A stretch of DNA of 64,000 bases from DAONFI01 sp035403485 (GTDB taxonomy: Bacteria > Planctomycetota > Phycisphaerae > SM23-33). The stretch is from contig CAZIAZ010000001.1 of assembly GCA_964536835.1 (NCBI GenBank), positions 62,001 to 126,000 on the forward strand. Direction: 5' to 3'. The translations under genes and the position numbers were made by a program. The notes beneath the pieces were generated by a model. It saw nothing but the letters and a program-made list of their open reading frames with translations. It was not told the DNA's origin and did not search any database. This document shows, in pieces, positions 24,532 through 33,430 of the stretch. Within the stretch, counting starts at the first letter, position 1. Every line of letters starts with the position of its first letter.

Positions 24532-25659
24532 ATGTCTAAAAAAATTTCGGCTATCCTGAAAACGATAATCGCAGCATTTTTGTGGCTACCGTGCAGTTTT
24601 GCGCGCGCAGCCAGAAGATACGCCTCGCCGGCGAAAGCGGCTGCCACGGAACAGCCTTCGATACTGGTCGTCGCCTGCCACTGGCTGGGCGATACGTTAT
24701 GGGCGGCACAGGCAGTACCGCATCTGCGACAGCGATGGCCGGATGCGCATATCGCCGCGATTACAAAATCTTTCGCCGCGCCGCTGTGGAGCGGCCGGCT
24801 GAGCGTAGATGAAATCATAAACGGCGACGCCATAGTCAGCGACCGTCGCCGCGAAAACGTCGATTGGCAGGCGATGAAAAAACTCGCATCGCAACTAGCC
24901 GCGCGACGCTGGGATATCGTCATCGATTTGACGGGCAATCGGTACAGTGCGATTTTCTGTCACCGGCTGAGGGCGAGGTATACGGTGGGTTTTGACGGCG
25001 GGGAATTCGGCCGGCTTTATGCGACATGCGTAACTGGCGCAAAACAGCATGGCGAACATCTGTCTCATCAGCCATTCCGCGTAATAAAACCTCTACTCGG
25101 AACATTTTTTGATGAAGAAGATGAATATGCGGACAAAAACATCCTGCCGCCGGAGCCGCAAACGGATTACCGGCAGGCATGCGAAATTCTGAAAATGGCG
25201 GCAGATTGCCCGACGGCGATAATAGCCCCAGGCGCAGGCTGGCGTGAAAAATGCTGGGCTGCGCAAAACTTCGCAGACATCGCCAATATACTGCTGCGCG
25301 AAAAATGGCAGATTGTGCTGGCCGGCTCGCCGCAAGAGTACGAACTGTCGCAAAAAATTCAAAAACTCATCTATGAACAGTTCAAACCGTCGGTACATCT
25401 GATACACGAAAAAAGCGTCGGCACAATTTTGACGATACTATCGGGCGGGGCAGCGTTTCTGGGTAATGATTCCGGCTTGGGACACATCGCCGCAGCAATG
25501 AATCTGCCTGTAATTGTCGTCTTCAACGGCCAAACCGACCCCGCCGCCTGCAAACCACTGGGCAGGCTAGCCAAATACGTCATCGCCGGCACACCCGACG
25601 CCACGCCTGAAAACATCGCACAATTTTTCATACATATGCGTCAGGAACGCCCATGTTGA
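24532..25659 (+). CDS. Glycosyltransferase family 9 (heptosyltransferase-like)
   Basis: The 375 aa protein has the two Rossmann-like halves of GT9 enzymes. The N-terminal half starts after about 45 residues with ILVVACHWLGDTLWAAQAVP. The C-terminal half has IIAPGAGWREKCW and FLGNDSGLGHIAAAMNLPV, the donor-binding signature. Residues 8-28 are hydrophobic and may act as a membrane anchor or an uncleaved signal. Such enzymes add heptose or related sugars to lipopolysaccharide cores, which would imply an outer membrane. The donor sugar is not known. Confidence 0.85.
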   Translation: MSKKISAILKTIIAAFLWLPCSFARAARRYASPAKAAATEQPSILVVACHWLGDTLWAAQAVPHLRQRWPDAHIAAITKSFAAPLWSGRLSVDEIINGDAIVSDRRRENVDWQAMKKLASQLAARRWDIVIDLTGNRYSAIFCHRLRARYTVGFDGGEFGRLYATCVTGAKQHGEHLSHQPFRVIKPLLGTFFDEEDEYADKNILPPEPQTDYRQACEILKMAADCPTAIIAPGAGWREKCWAAQNFADIANILLREKWQIVLAGSPQEYELSQKIQKLIYEQFKPSVHLIHEKSVGTILTILSGGAAFLGNDSGLGHIAAAMNLPVIVVFNGQTDPAACKPLGRLAKYVIAGTPDATPENIAQFFIHMRQERPC

Positions 25660-25870
25660 GAGGATGGTTCTAAAAACCTTCAATAACAAACATAAGTCTA
25701 ACGGGGAAAACTTTTACGGCCATCGCCATAAAATAATTGAAAAAAATCAATCATCCCTTGTTTTTTCAAAGCGAATCGCCATAATCGTCAAATACTGTTT
25801 ACGTAAGTAAGGACTGTTTCGTCCCGATATTGACACAAAAACCGAATATGGAAGATGAAGGAACAGGCAA

Positions 25871-26605
25871 ATGGGCCCGATAATACAGGCATTGGTTAAA
25901 TTACAGGCGATTGAGCTTGACCTGACGCGGATTAAACGCCGACGGAAAGCCAAGGGAAACGCCGTGACCGCTCAGGAAAACCGCATCGCCCAATTGAACG
26001 ACGAACTTTCAAGCCTGAAAGAACAATCGCTGGGGAAACGCAAGAAAGCCGACGAGTTTGAGCTTTTCCTCAACACCAACCGGCAGCGGGTTGAAAAACT
26101 CCGCACCGACCTCAACGCCGCCAGAACCAACAAGGAATACGCAGCCATCCTCACGCAGATAAACACTCAAAAAGCCGACGATGCCCGCGTGGAAGAAGAA
26201 GCCCTGGCACTCATGAACGAAATCGACAGCCTTCAGGCACAGATAACCGATATAGAAACCCGCACCGCACAGGAAACGGAAAAACTCGCTACCATCAAAG
26301 GCTCATGTGCGGAAGAAATAGAAAAGCTCGACAGGATGATAACCGAGCTTACCGAAAAGCGCAACGCCGCGGCAGTCGAAGTCCCAAAAGAAGAACTCGC
26401 CATCTTCAACAGGCTGTCCAACCGTTTCGAGGGCGAAGCGATGGCGGAGGTTCTGGTGGAAGGCAAAAAACCGCCCTACACATACACCTGTTCGGGCTGT
26501 TATATGTCGCTGAAGGCTGAACACGCCAACGCCCTTCTCAGCCACGACAAGGTACGTCTCTGCGACAACTGCGGCAGAATAATATATCTCACCGCGCTGA
26601 AGTAA
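25871..26605 (+). CDS. Coiled-coil protein with C4 zinc ribbon (DUF164/CdsZ-like)
   Basis: The 244 aa protein is a long, charged coiled coil (about residues 10-180) ending in a zinc ribbon with Cys207, Cys210, Cys231 and Cys234 (CSGC..CDNC). The architecture matches a widespread bacterial family with zinc-ribbon tails, some members of which bind nucleic acid or secretion components. The segment TNKEYAAILTQI is typical of it. An AAGGA site precedes the ATG. The next gene starts 6 bases after its stop, so the two are co-transcribed. Confidence 0.83.
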   Translation: MGPIIQALVKLQAIELDLTRIKRRRKAKGNAVTAQENRIAQLNDELSSLKEQSLGKRKKADEFELFLNTNRQRVEKLRTDLNAARTNKEYAAILTQINTQKADDARVEEEALALMNEIDSLQAQITDIETRTAQETEKLATIKGSCAEEIEKLDRMITELTEKRNAAAVEVPKEELAIFNRLSNRFEGEAMAEVLVEGKKPPYTYTCSGCYMSLKAEHANALLSHDKVRLCDNCGRIIYLTALK

Positions 26606-26611
26606 GACGCC

Positions 26612-27376
26612 ATGGACCGGCTGGACAGGCAAAAGCTGGACTCTCTCTATCGCAGGTACAATAACCGCCGTTGGGCGGAATTAGACCCCATAAAATTCCT
26701 TTACTCATACGACTCGGCGGCTGATATCGAAGTGGTCGGCCTGATTGCCGCGAGTTTCGCCTACGGCAGGGTCGAACAGATACTGAAATCCGTCGAACGG
26801 ATTTTAACGCCGCTCGGCCGTCAGCCGGCGAAATTTCTTCTCTCTACGCCGCCGCAGGAAATTCGACGTCTGTATCCCGATTTCCGCCACCGTTTTCAGA
26901 CATCAAGCGAATTGTCGGCGTTGCTTGTCGGCATACGGAAAACACTCGCATCGGACGGCTCACTTGAAAAAGCCTTCGCCGCCGCTTTTGCAAAAAAGCC
27001 AAATACGCCCGATGCATTGACCCTTTGGCGCGACGCGATATTTCTCGCCGGCGATTCAAAAGCCGGCCATCTTCTGCCCGACCCGCGACGCGGCAGCGCA
27101 TGCAAAAGGATGTTCATGTACCTGCGATGGATGATACGAAAAGACGACGTCGATATGGGTGTCTGGAAGTGCATTACGCCGGCGGAGCTGATTTTCCCGC
27201 TTGACGTTCATATGCATCGGCAGGCGATGGCGCTTCACGCCACGTCCCGCAAAGCAGCCGACCTGAAAGCCGCCCTGGAAACTACCGAATCTTTCCGAAA
27301 AATTCAGCCGTCAGACCCCGTCAAATACGATTTCGCCCTGGCGCATCAGGGTATGGATATTCACAGGAACGGCTGA
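26612..27376 (+). CDS. TIGR02757 / DUF2400 family protein
   Basis: This 254 aa protein is recognised by the family N-terminus (YRRYNNRR..DP..FLY) and the conserved segments VGLIAASFAYGRVEQI and DPRRGSACKRMFMYLRWM. The family is widespread and distantly resembles helix-hairpin-helix DNA glycosylases, but its biochemical role is not established. It directly follows the zinc-ribbon gene. There is no signal or membrane segment. Confidence 0.85.
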   Translation: MDRLDRQKLDSLYRRYNNRRWAELDPIKFLYSYDSAADIEVVGLIAASFAYGRVEQILKSVERILTPLGRQPAKFLLSTPPQEIRRLYPDFRHRFQTSSELSALLVGIRKTLASDGSLEKAFAAAFAKKPNTPDALTLWRDAIFLAGDSKAGHLLPDPRRGSACKRMFMYLRWMIRKDDVDMGVWKCITPAELIFPLDVHMHRQAMALHATSRKAADLKAALETTESFRKIQPSDPVKYDFALAHQGMDIHRNG

Positions 27377-27406
27377 CGGCATTCGACCGATTTTCCACGT
27401 CCAAGC

Positions 27407-27435
27407 TGGACTTGGCAAACCGTTTCTGATATAAA
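27407..27435 (+). promoter_or_regulatory. Candidate promoter of the SAM hydrolase gene
   Basis: TGGACT (27407-27412) and TATAAA (27430-27435) are spaced by 17 bases, about 50 bases before the start codon. Confidence 0.4.
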
Positions 27436-27489
27436 TTCCCATACATGGACTGACGTTTTTCGATTTTTTACGTTGTATGAGGTGGATAT

Positions 27490-28293
27490 ATGGGCGCCAT
27501 AGTAACCATAACGAGTGATTACGGTCTTCATGACCCATACGTCGGCATACTCAAAGGCCAGATATTCCGGCACTGCCCCGATGCCAATATTGTCGACATT
27601 TCCCACACCATCACCCCCTGCAACATACTTGAGGCGGCGTTCATCATCGCCGGAGCGGCGCCGTACTTTCCCGCCGGCACACTACACGTGGTAGCCGTCG
27701 ACCCGCACGGCACAGACCGGAACATAATCGCCGCACAATTCCAGGGCCAGCTTTACATATTTCCGGATAACGGCGTAATTACGCTCATAAAGGAAATGCT
27801 GCCGCTGGAGGCTATCGTAGCCGTAGAGCCCCAAAAGTTCCTTCCGCGTGAAATTGTCGACCGCTGCCACGGCCGGGATATCCTGGCTCCGCTGGCTGGC
27901 GCCATTCTCAAGAACATAGGCCTTAGCCGCCTAGGCCATCGGCCGCATTCGTTCAAGCTGCTCGAACTCCCCAAACCGCTCGCCATGCCGAATGAAATCG
28001 TCGGCTCGGTGATGTACGTCGACAGCTTCGGCAACATGATATCGAACATCACCGGCACACTCATCTCGGAACGCTGGCCCGGCGCGAAAAAACTCAGCGT
28101 AGTCTGCAATACAAAGGCTGTCGATACAGTCACCGACAATTACGCATCCAGAAACCCTGGCGAGGCGATGGCTGTCGTCAATCCCATGGGCCTGCTGGAA
28201 ATAGCCGTCGTCGCCGGCCGTGCCTGCGATACTTTCGACGCAAAAACCGGCACGGAAATCCGCGTTTCGTTCGGAAAATTCCTCGACGCATAA
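27490..28293 (+). CDS. S-adenosylmethionine hydrolase (SAM hydroxide adenosyltransferase, DUF62)
   Basis: The 267 aa protein belongs to the family that splits SAM into adenosine and methionine with water; a few members are fluorinases or chlorinases. The N-terminal motif TITSDYGLHDPYVG, the segment VDISHTI and the VAVDPHGTDRN segment carry the Asp and His/Arg residues of the hydroxide-forming site. The insertion typical of true fluorinases is not evident, so simple hydrolysis is the likely activity. A GAGG site stands about 8 bases before the ATG. Confidence 0.9.
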   Translation: MGAIVTITSDYGLHDPYVGILKGQIFRHCPDANIVDISHTITPCNILEAAFIIAGAAPYFPAGTLHVVAVDPHGTDRNIIAAQFQGQLYIFPDNGVITLIKEMLPLEAIVAVEPQKFLPREIVDRCHGRDILAPLAGAILKNIGLSRLGHRPHSFKLLELPKPLAMPNEIVGSVMYVDSFGNMISNITGTLISERWPGAKKLSVVCNTKAVDTVTDNYASRNPGEAMAVVNPMGLLEIAVVAGRACDTFDAKTGTEIRVSFGKFLDA

Positions 28294-28316
28294 CTCAATA
28301 ACACAGCCGATATTCG

Positions 28317-28345
28317 TTGCCTTTCGGAATCGTTTCGGATATAAT
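28317..28345 (+). promoter_or_regulatory. Candidate promoter of gyrA
   Basis: TTGCCT (28317-28322) and a consensus TATAAT (28340-28345) are separated by 17 bases, giving a leader of about 240 nt. Confidence 0.6.
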
Positions 28346-28362
28346 TCCCGCTATGTTTTTTA

Positions 28363-28395
28363 GAGCAGTTCTCAAAAAAATTTTGAGAACTGCTC
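28363..28395. repeat. Perfect 15-bp inverted repeat
   Basis: GAGCAGTTCTCAAAA and its exact reverse complement flank a 3-base AAA loop. It lies just downstream of the predicted gyrA transcription start, and the preceding bases are TA. The arm sequence recurs in degenerate form at 4273-4307 and 56629-56707. Confidence 0.75.
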
Positions 28396-28594
28396 CAGAT
28401 TCGAACCGGTGTCGTCATCTGCATTTTCCGGCATAATATTTCATCGTACGGAAATTCGCTTTTACTGTTTTTTAAAAATTTTAAATTTAAAATTTTAAAA
28501 AACGGTTTTTACGTATATCGCGATGGCAGTCTGACCGGAAACGCATGCAGACGACATTGATTTGAGACGTCTTGATAACGAATGGAGTTCAAAA

Positions 28595-31318
28595 GTGGCC
28601 GACGACGATCAGGAACAATACGAAGAGAACATGGATGGACAAAACCTGCCCGAAGATGACGGCGGCGATGACGACGATTCGCCGATAGTCGCAGCGATGT
28701 TCCCCGGCGAGCGCATAGACGAGCTTCCCATCGAAGAGGAAATGCGCGAGAGCTACCTCACCTACGCCATGAGTACCATCATGGACCGGGCATTGCCCGA
28801 CGTTCGCGACGGGCTCAAGCCTTCTCAACGTCGCGTACTGGTAGCCATGAACGACCTTAACCTCGGCCCCCGCAGCAAGCATCGTAAGTGCGCAAAAATA
28901 GCAGGCGACACTTCCGGTAACTATCATCCGCATGGCGAAGCAATAGTTTACCCAACTCTGGTACGGCTGGGTCAGCCGTGGAACATGCGATATCCGCTTA
29001 TCGACCCGCAGGGCAATTTCGGTTCTATCGACGGCGATCCGCCGGCTGCCATGCGTTATACCGAAGCACGCATGAAAGCCCCAGCCATGGAATTGCTGGC
29101 TGACCTGAATCTGCAAACCGTGGATTTGCAGCCGAATTACGACGATACCCGTACCGAGCCTACAGTTCTGCCGTCCAAATTTCCTAATCTGCTGGTCAAC
29201 GGCTCACAGGGCATAGCAGTCGGCATGGCCACCAGCATCCCGCCGCACAACGTTACGGAAATATGCGACGCGCTGGTAAAAATGATTGACAACCCGGACA
29301 TAACCATCGATGAGCTTATGGAGATTGTCAAGGGGCCGGATTTCCCGACGGGCGGTCTGATATGTGGCCGTCGCGGCATAGTGGAAGGTTACCACACCGG
29401 CAGAGGCCGGCTGTGCGTCCGCGCTAAAATGCATACCGAACAGACGCGGGGCGGCAAGGAACAGATTGTCATTACGGAAATACCTTACCAGGTTCTCAAA
29501 AGCACGATTATCGAGCACATCGCCGAAACTGTAAAAGCCGGCAAAATCCCCGACATCGCCGACGTACAGGATCACTCCGACCGTACCGGCATGCGAATAG
29601 TCGTGGACTTGAAGAAAGGCGCCGAATCGTCGGTCGTAATCAACCAGCTTTACAAATTTACGCCGCTCCAGAGCACTTTTAGCATAATCAACATCGCCCT
29701 TGTCAATCGTGCGCCTCGCACGCTGAATCTTCGCGACATGCTCTATTATTTCCTAGAGCATCGTAAGGACGTTATACGCCGCAGAACCATATTTCTGTTG
29801 CGTCGCGCACGTCAACGGGCACACATATTGGAAGGCCTGATACTCGCAGTAGCCGATATCGACGCCATTATAGAACTTATCAAGAAATCGCCCGACGTGC
29901 CGACCGCCAAAGAGCGGCTGATGAAATACCAGCTCAGCCTTACGGAAGACGCAACGGTAAGAAAACTTCTGCCCGACTCGTTCCTCAACCGCACGGTCGG
30001 CAAGCCGCAGAATCTTACCGGCGTACAGGCTGACGCAATCCTGGCCATGCAGTTGCAGCGGCTGACCGGCCTTGAGATAGAGAAGCTCGCCAACGATTAC
30101 TCCAGATTAACCGAGGAAATCGAAGGCTACGAAGCCATCCTCACTCAGGAATCGCTCCTGCTGGACGTCATCCGCGAAGATATTTTTGAGATAAAGGACA
30201 AATACGGCGATGAACGTCGCACGCAGATTGTCCAGGACGCGAATGAAATCGACATAGAAGACCTCATCGCCGAAGAAGACGTGGTAGTTACGCTATCGCA
30301 CGAGGGCTACATCAAGCGTATGCCGGTTTCCACCTATCGCCGTCAGGGCCGCGGCGGCCAGGGCATAATCGGCGGCGAAAGCAAAGAGGGCGATTTCATC
30401 GAGCAGCTCTTTATCGCCTCCACGCACGATTACCTGCTGGTATTCCTGAACACCGGCAAGATGCACTGGCTGAAGGTCTACGACATCCCGTCGATGACCC
30501 GCACGAGCAAAGGCCGCGCAATCGTAAATCTGCTCCAGATGGAACAGAACGAAAAAATCTGCGCCGTCGTAAACGTCCGCGAATTTTCCGACGACAAGTA
30601 CCTGTTCATCGCCACAAAAAAAGGACAGGTCAAAAAGACCGAACTGTCTGCGTATGAAAACGTCCGCAAGGGCGGCCTTATTGCGACGGGCCTCAATGAA
30701 GGCGACCAGGTCATCGGCGTGGCGATAACCAACGGCAATGACGAGATAGTTCTCGGCACGCGGGACGGCCAGGCGATTCGCTTCAAGGAATCCGACGTCA
30801 GACCGATGGGCCGAACGGCAGCCGGCGTACGCGGCATAAACATACGCGATGAAGATGAAGTAGTCGACATGGTCGTAGTCAATACACACGAGACGCTTCT
30901 GACGGTCTGCGAGAACGGCTACGGCAAGCGGACGGATTTTGACGAATACCGCATACAGGGCCGTGGCGGCAGCGGCATTATCAACATCAAGGCATCCGAC
31001 CGTAACGGGCCGGTGGTGGCTATCAAGTCCATCCACGACGCCGACGAACTCATGATGATAACGCAGAACGGCAAAGTCGTACGAATAGCTGTCCGGGAGC
31101 TTCGCACCATAGGCCGCGCAACGCAGGGCGTCCGTGTCATATCGCTCAAACCAGGCGATAAACTCATGGCTGTCGCAAAAGTCGTTCCGGATGACGACGA
31201 AAACGCCAATCAGCATGAACTGCCTCTGACGCCTGCCGACCCGCAGCAGAAACTCATCCCCGATTCGTCTGAGCCGGAAGAAAACGGCTCTCCCGATACC
31301 GTGAATGACGAAGAATGA
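28595..31318 (+). CDS. gyrA: DNA gyrase subunit A
   Basis: GyrA cuts and rejoins DNA during supercoiling. The 907 aa protein has an acidic N-terminal extension of about 35 residues before the usual start (ESYLTYAMSTI), the catalytic Tyr155 in MRYTEARM and a long coiled-coil arm. The C-terminal beta-pinwheel has the GyrA-box variant QGRGGQG starting at residue 584, which marks gyrase rather than topoisomerase IV. The tail is acidic. The GTG at 28595 was chosen because GGAG stands 7 bases before it; an in-frame TTG at 28562 lacks such a site. gyrB is not adjacent. Confidence 0.94.
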   Translation: MADDDQEQYEENMDGQNLPEDDGGDDDDSPIVAAMFPGERIDELPIEEEMRESYLTYAMSTIMDRALPDVRDGLKPSQRRVLVAMNDLNLGPRSKHRKCAKIAGDTSGNYHPHGEAIVYPTLVRLGQPWNMRYPLIDPQGNFGSIDGDPPAAMRYTEARMKAPAMELLADLNLQTVDLQPNYDDTRTEPTVLPSKFPNLLVNGSQGIAVGMATSIPPHNVTEICDALVKMIDNPDITIDELMEIVKGPDFPTGGLICGRRGIVEGYHTGRGRLCVRAKMHTEQTRGGKEQIVITEIPYQVLKSTIIEHIAETVKAGKIPDIADVQDHSDRTGMRIVVDLKKGAESSVVINQLYKFTPLQSTFSIINIALVNRAPRTLNLRDMLYYFLEHRKDVIRRRTIFLLRRARQRAHILEGLILAVADIDAIIELIKKSPDVPTAKERLMKYQLSLTEDATVRKLLPDSFLNRTVGKPQNLTGVQADAILAMQLQRLTGLEIEKLANDYSRLTEEIEGYEAILTQESLLLDVIREDIFEIKDKYGDERRTQIVQDANEIDIEDLIAEEDVVVTLSHEGYIKRMPVSTYRRQGRGGQGIIGGESKEGDFIEQLFIASTHDYLLVFLNTGKMHWLKVYDIPSMTRTSKGRAIVNLLQMEQNEKICAVVNVREFSDDKYLFIATKKGQVKKTELSAYENVRKGGLIATGLNEGDQVIGVAITNGNDEIVLGTRDGQAIRFKESDVRPMGRTAAGVRGINIRDEDEVVDMVVVNTHETLLTVCENGYGKRTDFDEYRIQGRGGSGIINIKASDRNGPVVAIKSIHDADELMMITQNGKVVRIAVRELRTIGRATQGVRVISLKPGDKLMAVAKVVPDDDENANQHELPLTPADPQQKLIPDSSEPEENGSPDTVNDEE

Positions 31319-31344
31319 TTTGATAATTTTTAAAAAACTTTCTG

Positions 31345-31384
31345 AAAAAAGCCGGTCGTTTTAATAAGACGACCGGCTTTTTTT
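31345..31384. terminator. Bidirectional terminator between gyrA and glmS
   Basis: AAGCCGGTCGT and ACGACCGGCTT form an 11-bp GC-rich stem with A-runs on the left and T-runs on the right, so it can end transcription of both convergent genes. Confidence 0.92.
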
Positions 31385-31419
31385 GTGTCCATTTATTTTC
31401 AGGGCGGTTCCCTGGGACG

Positions 31420-33276
31420 TTATTCGACGGTTACGCTCTTTGCCAGGTTGCGCGGCTGGTCTATCTCACAGCCGCGAGCGGCTGCTATATGATATGCCAG
31501 CATCTGCAGCGCAACGACAGTGGTTATTGGCGCGGCATATTTCGACGTCCGCGGCAGATATATCACATCGTTGGCATGCTGAGCCACTTCCGTATCGCCC
31601 GCCGTCGCAGTCGCGATAATCGGCGCTTTGCGTGCCCGACATTCCTGCATATTGCCGATAATTTTGTCTTTTCCCGGCAAATCGTTAGCCAACGCCACCA
31701 CCGGCACTTTTTCTTCCAGCAATGCAATAGGCCCGTGCTTGAGTTCGGCGGCGTGATAACCTTCGGCATGAATGTAGCTGATTTCCTTGAGTTTCAGCGC
31801 ACCCTCCATAGCCACCGGATACAGATATCCACGGCCGATGAAGAAGAAATCATGGGCCTGCGCATATTTTTTGGCTATTTTCTTTATGTCGTCATTCCGT
31901 TCAAGTACCTGTTCGACGTAAGAGGGGATTTTTAAAATTTCTTCGCAAAGTTCCATGCCGTCGGTGCGGCTAAGACGGCGGCATCGCCCGAATTTCAACG
32001 CCATCAATAGCATTACCGACACCTGACAGGTGAACGCTTTGGTGGAGGCGACGCCTATTTCCGGGCCGGCGTGCAGATAAACGCCGCGGCCGGCTTCACG
32101 GGCGATGGTCGAGCCGACAACATTGCACAAGCCCGCCACCATAGCCCCCTTCATTTTTGCCTCGCGGACAGCAGCCAGCGTATCCGCCGTTTCGCCGGAC
32201 TGGCTGACGGCTATCACGAAATCGCGGCTGGTGACTATAGGATTGCGATAGCGGAACTCAGCCGCCTGTTCCACGTCGGTAAGCATGTCGGCGAGATCTT
32301 CAAAGAAATATTTGCCCACCATGCCGGCGTGCATTGACGTCCCGCACGCCAGGACGATAATGCGGTTGAATTCCGCCATTTCCCTCGGCGTGAGAGCAAG
32401 GCCCGACAGCACCGCCGAGCCGAAGGTCTCATCCACGCGGCCACGAATGGCATTACGGATGGCGTCTGGCTGTTCGAATATCTCCTTAAGCATGAAATGT
32501 TCGTAACCGCCTTTCTGGGCGGCGGAGTCTTCCCAGTCCAGAGACGCCACTTCACGCGAGACGGGCACGTTATCGATGTTGCGGATGTCGACCTTTTTGG
32601 CAGTTATAGTAGCCACGTCGTCGTCGTTGAGATAGATAACGCTGTTGGTGTGCGAAATAATCGCCGACGCATCGCTGGCGACAATCGTTTCGCCGTCGCC
32701 GACGCCGATGACTATCGGGCTGCCGCGCCTTGCGACTATTATTGCGTTGGGGATGTCCTTGCACGCCAGCGCTATGCCGAACGTGCCTTCAGCCATCCTT
32801 AACGCCGCACAGACCGCCTGAACGAGCTTTTCCAGCCCTTTGCCGTCAGCTATATAATGCTCGCCGATAAGGTGACAGAGAACCTCGCTATCGGTATCGG
32901 ACGTAAAGACGTGGCCTTTCGCCTGCAACTGTTTTTTCAGGTCGGAATAATTGTCGATAATGCCGTTGTGCACCATCGCAAGGCCGGCTTTGGGGTCTAC
33001 GTGTGGATGCGCGTTTGCCTGCGTCGGCAGGCCATGCGTAGCCCAGCGGGTGTGCGCTATGCCCAACTTGGCTGACGACACAATATCATCGGCATTAGCG
33101 AAAACGAATTCACTCAGATTTCGAACCTTGCCGGGCTGTTTGAAGACGTCCATCTTCCCGTCGTCCAGCAGCGCAATGCCGGCTGAATCATACCCGCGAT
33201 ACTCCAACCTCTGCAAGCCGCCGAGCAGCACTTCCGTCGCCTGCCTGTGTCCTATATAACCAACTATTCCGCACAT
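31420..33276 (-). CDS. glmS: Glutamine-fructose-6-phosphate aminotransferase
   Basis: GlmS makes glucosamine-6-phosphate, the entry to UDP-GlcNAc. The 618 aa protein starts MCGIVGYIG with the nucleophile Cys2 and has the class II glutaminase domain to about residue 240. Two SIS sugar-isomerase domains follow, with VLACGTSMHAG and SQSGETADT in the first, and the C-terminal lobe ends NLAKSVTVE. GGAG precedes the ATG by 8 bases. It is the last gene after glmM and the GlmU-like gene. A glmS ribozyme was not recognised in the 150 AT-rich bases upstream. Confidence 0.96.
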   Translation of the reverse strand: MCGIVGYIGHRQATEVLLGGLQRLEYRGYDSAGIALLDDGKMDVFKQPGKVRNLSEFVFANADDIVSSAKLGIAHTRWATHGLPTQANAHPHVDPKAGLAMVHNGIIDNYSDLKKQLQAKGHVFTSDTDSEVLCHLIGEHYIADGKGLEKLVQAVCAALRMAEGTFGIALACKDIPNAIIVARRGSPIVIGVGDGETIVASDASAIISHTNSVIYLNDDDVATITAKKVDIRNIDNVPVSREVASLDWEDSAAQKGGYEHFMLKEIFEQPDAIRNAIRGRVDETFGSAVLSGLALTPREMAEFNRIIVLACGTSMHAGMVGKYFFEDLADMLTDVEQAAEFRYRNPIVTSRDFVIAVSQSGETADTLAAVREAKMKGAMVAGLCNVVGSTIAREAGRGVYLHAGPEIGVASTKAFTCQVSVMLLMALKFGRCRRLSRTDGMELCEEILKIPSYVEQVLERNDDIKKIAKKYAQAHDFFFIGRGYLYPVAMEGALKLKEISYIHAEGYHAAELKHGPIALLEEKVPVVALANDLPGKDKIIGNMQECRARKAPIIATATAGDTEVAQHANDVIYLPRTSKYAAPITTVVALQMLAYHIAAARGCEIDQPRNLAKSVTVE

Positions 33277-33366
33277 TCATATATCTCCAAATTTTTTACT
33301 TTTTTAATAACACCTCAAAATGACGGATTCACTTTACCAGACCTGATAACGCAAATTGTTCACTTT

Positions 33367-33430
33367 GAGAATTTTTTTAAATCTTTAAATTTAAATTTTG
33401 AAAAATTTAAAAATTTACAATTTTAAAAAA
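33367..33430. repeat. AT-only palindromic patch
   Basis: The stretch consists almost wholly of AAATTT-type palindromes between the GlmU-like gene stop and glmS. A similar patch stands at 28471-28503 before gyrA. It has no evident gene and may act as a flexible or weak terminating region. Confidence 0.4.

Larger units (their letters stand above)
28294..28594. other. Intergenic region before gyrA
   Basis: No gene was seen. The stretch holds a candidate promoter (28317-28345), a perfect palindrome (28363-28395) and an AT-rich palindromic patch around 28471-28503. Confidence 0.65.

Noticed and set aside
30293..31216. 307-codon minus-strand frame over gyrA
   Set aside because: It lies antisense to the GyrA beta-pinwheel and its composition follows gyrA codon usage.
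33277..33430. glmS ribozyme
   Set aside because: The upstream region is nearly all A/T and cannot form the conserved ribozyme core.
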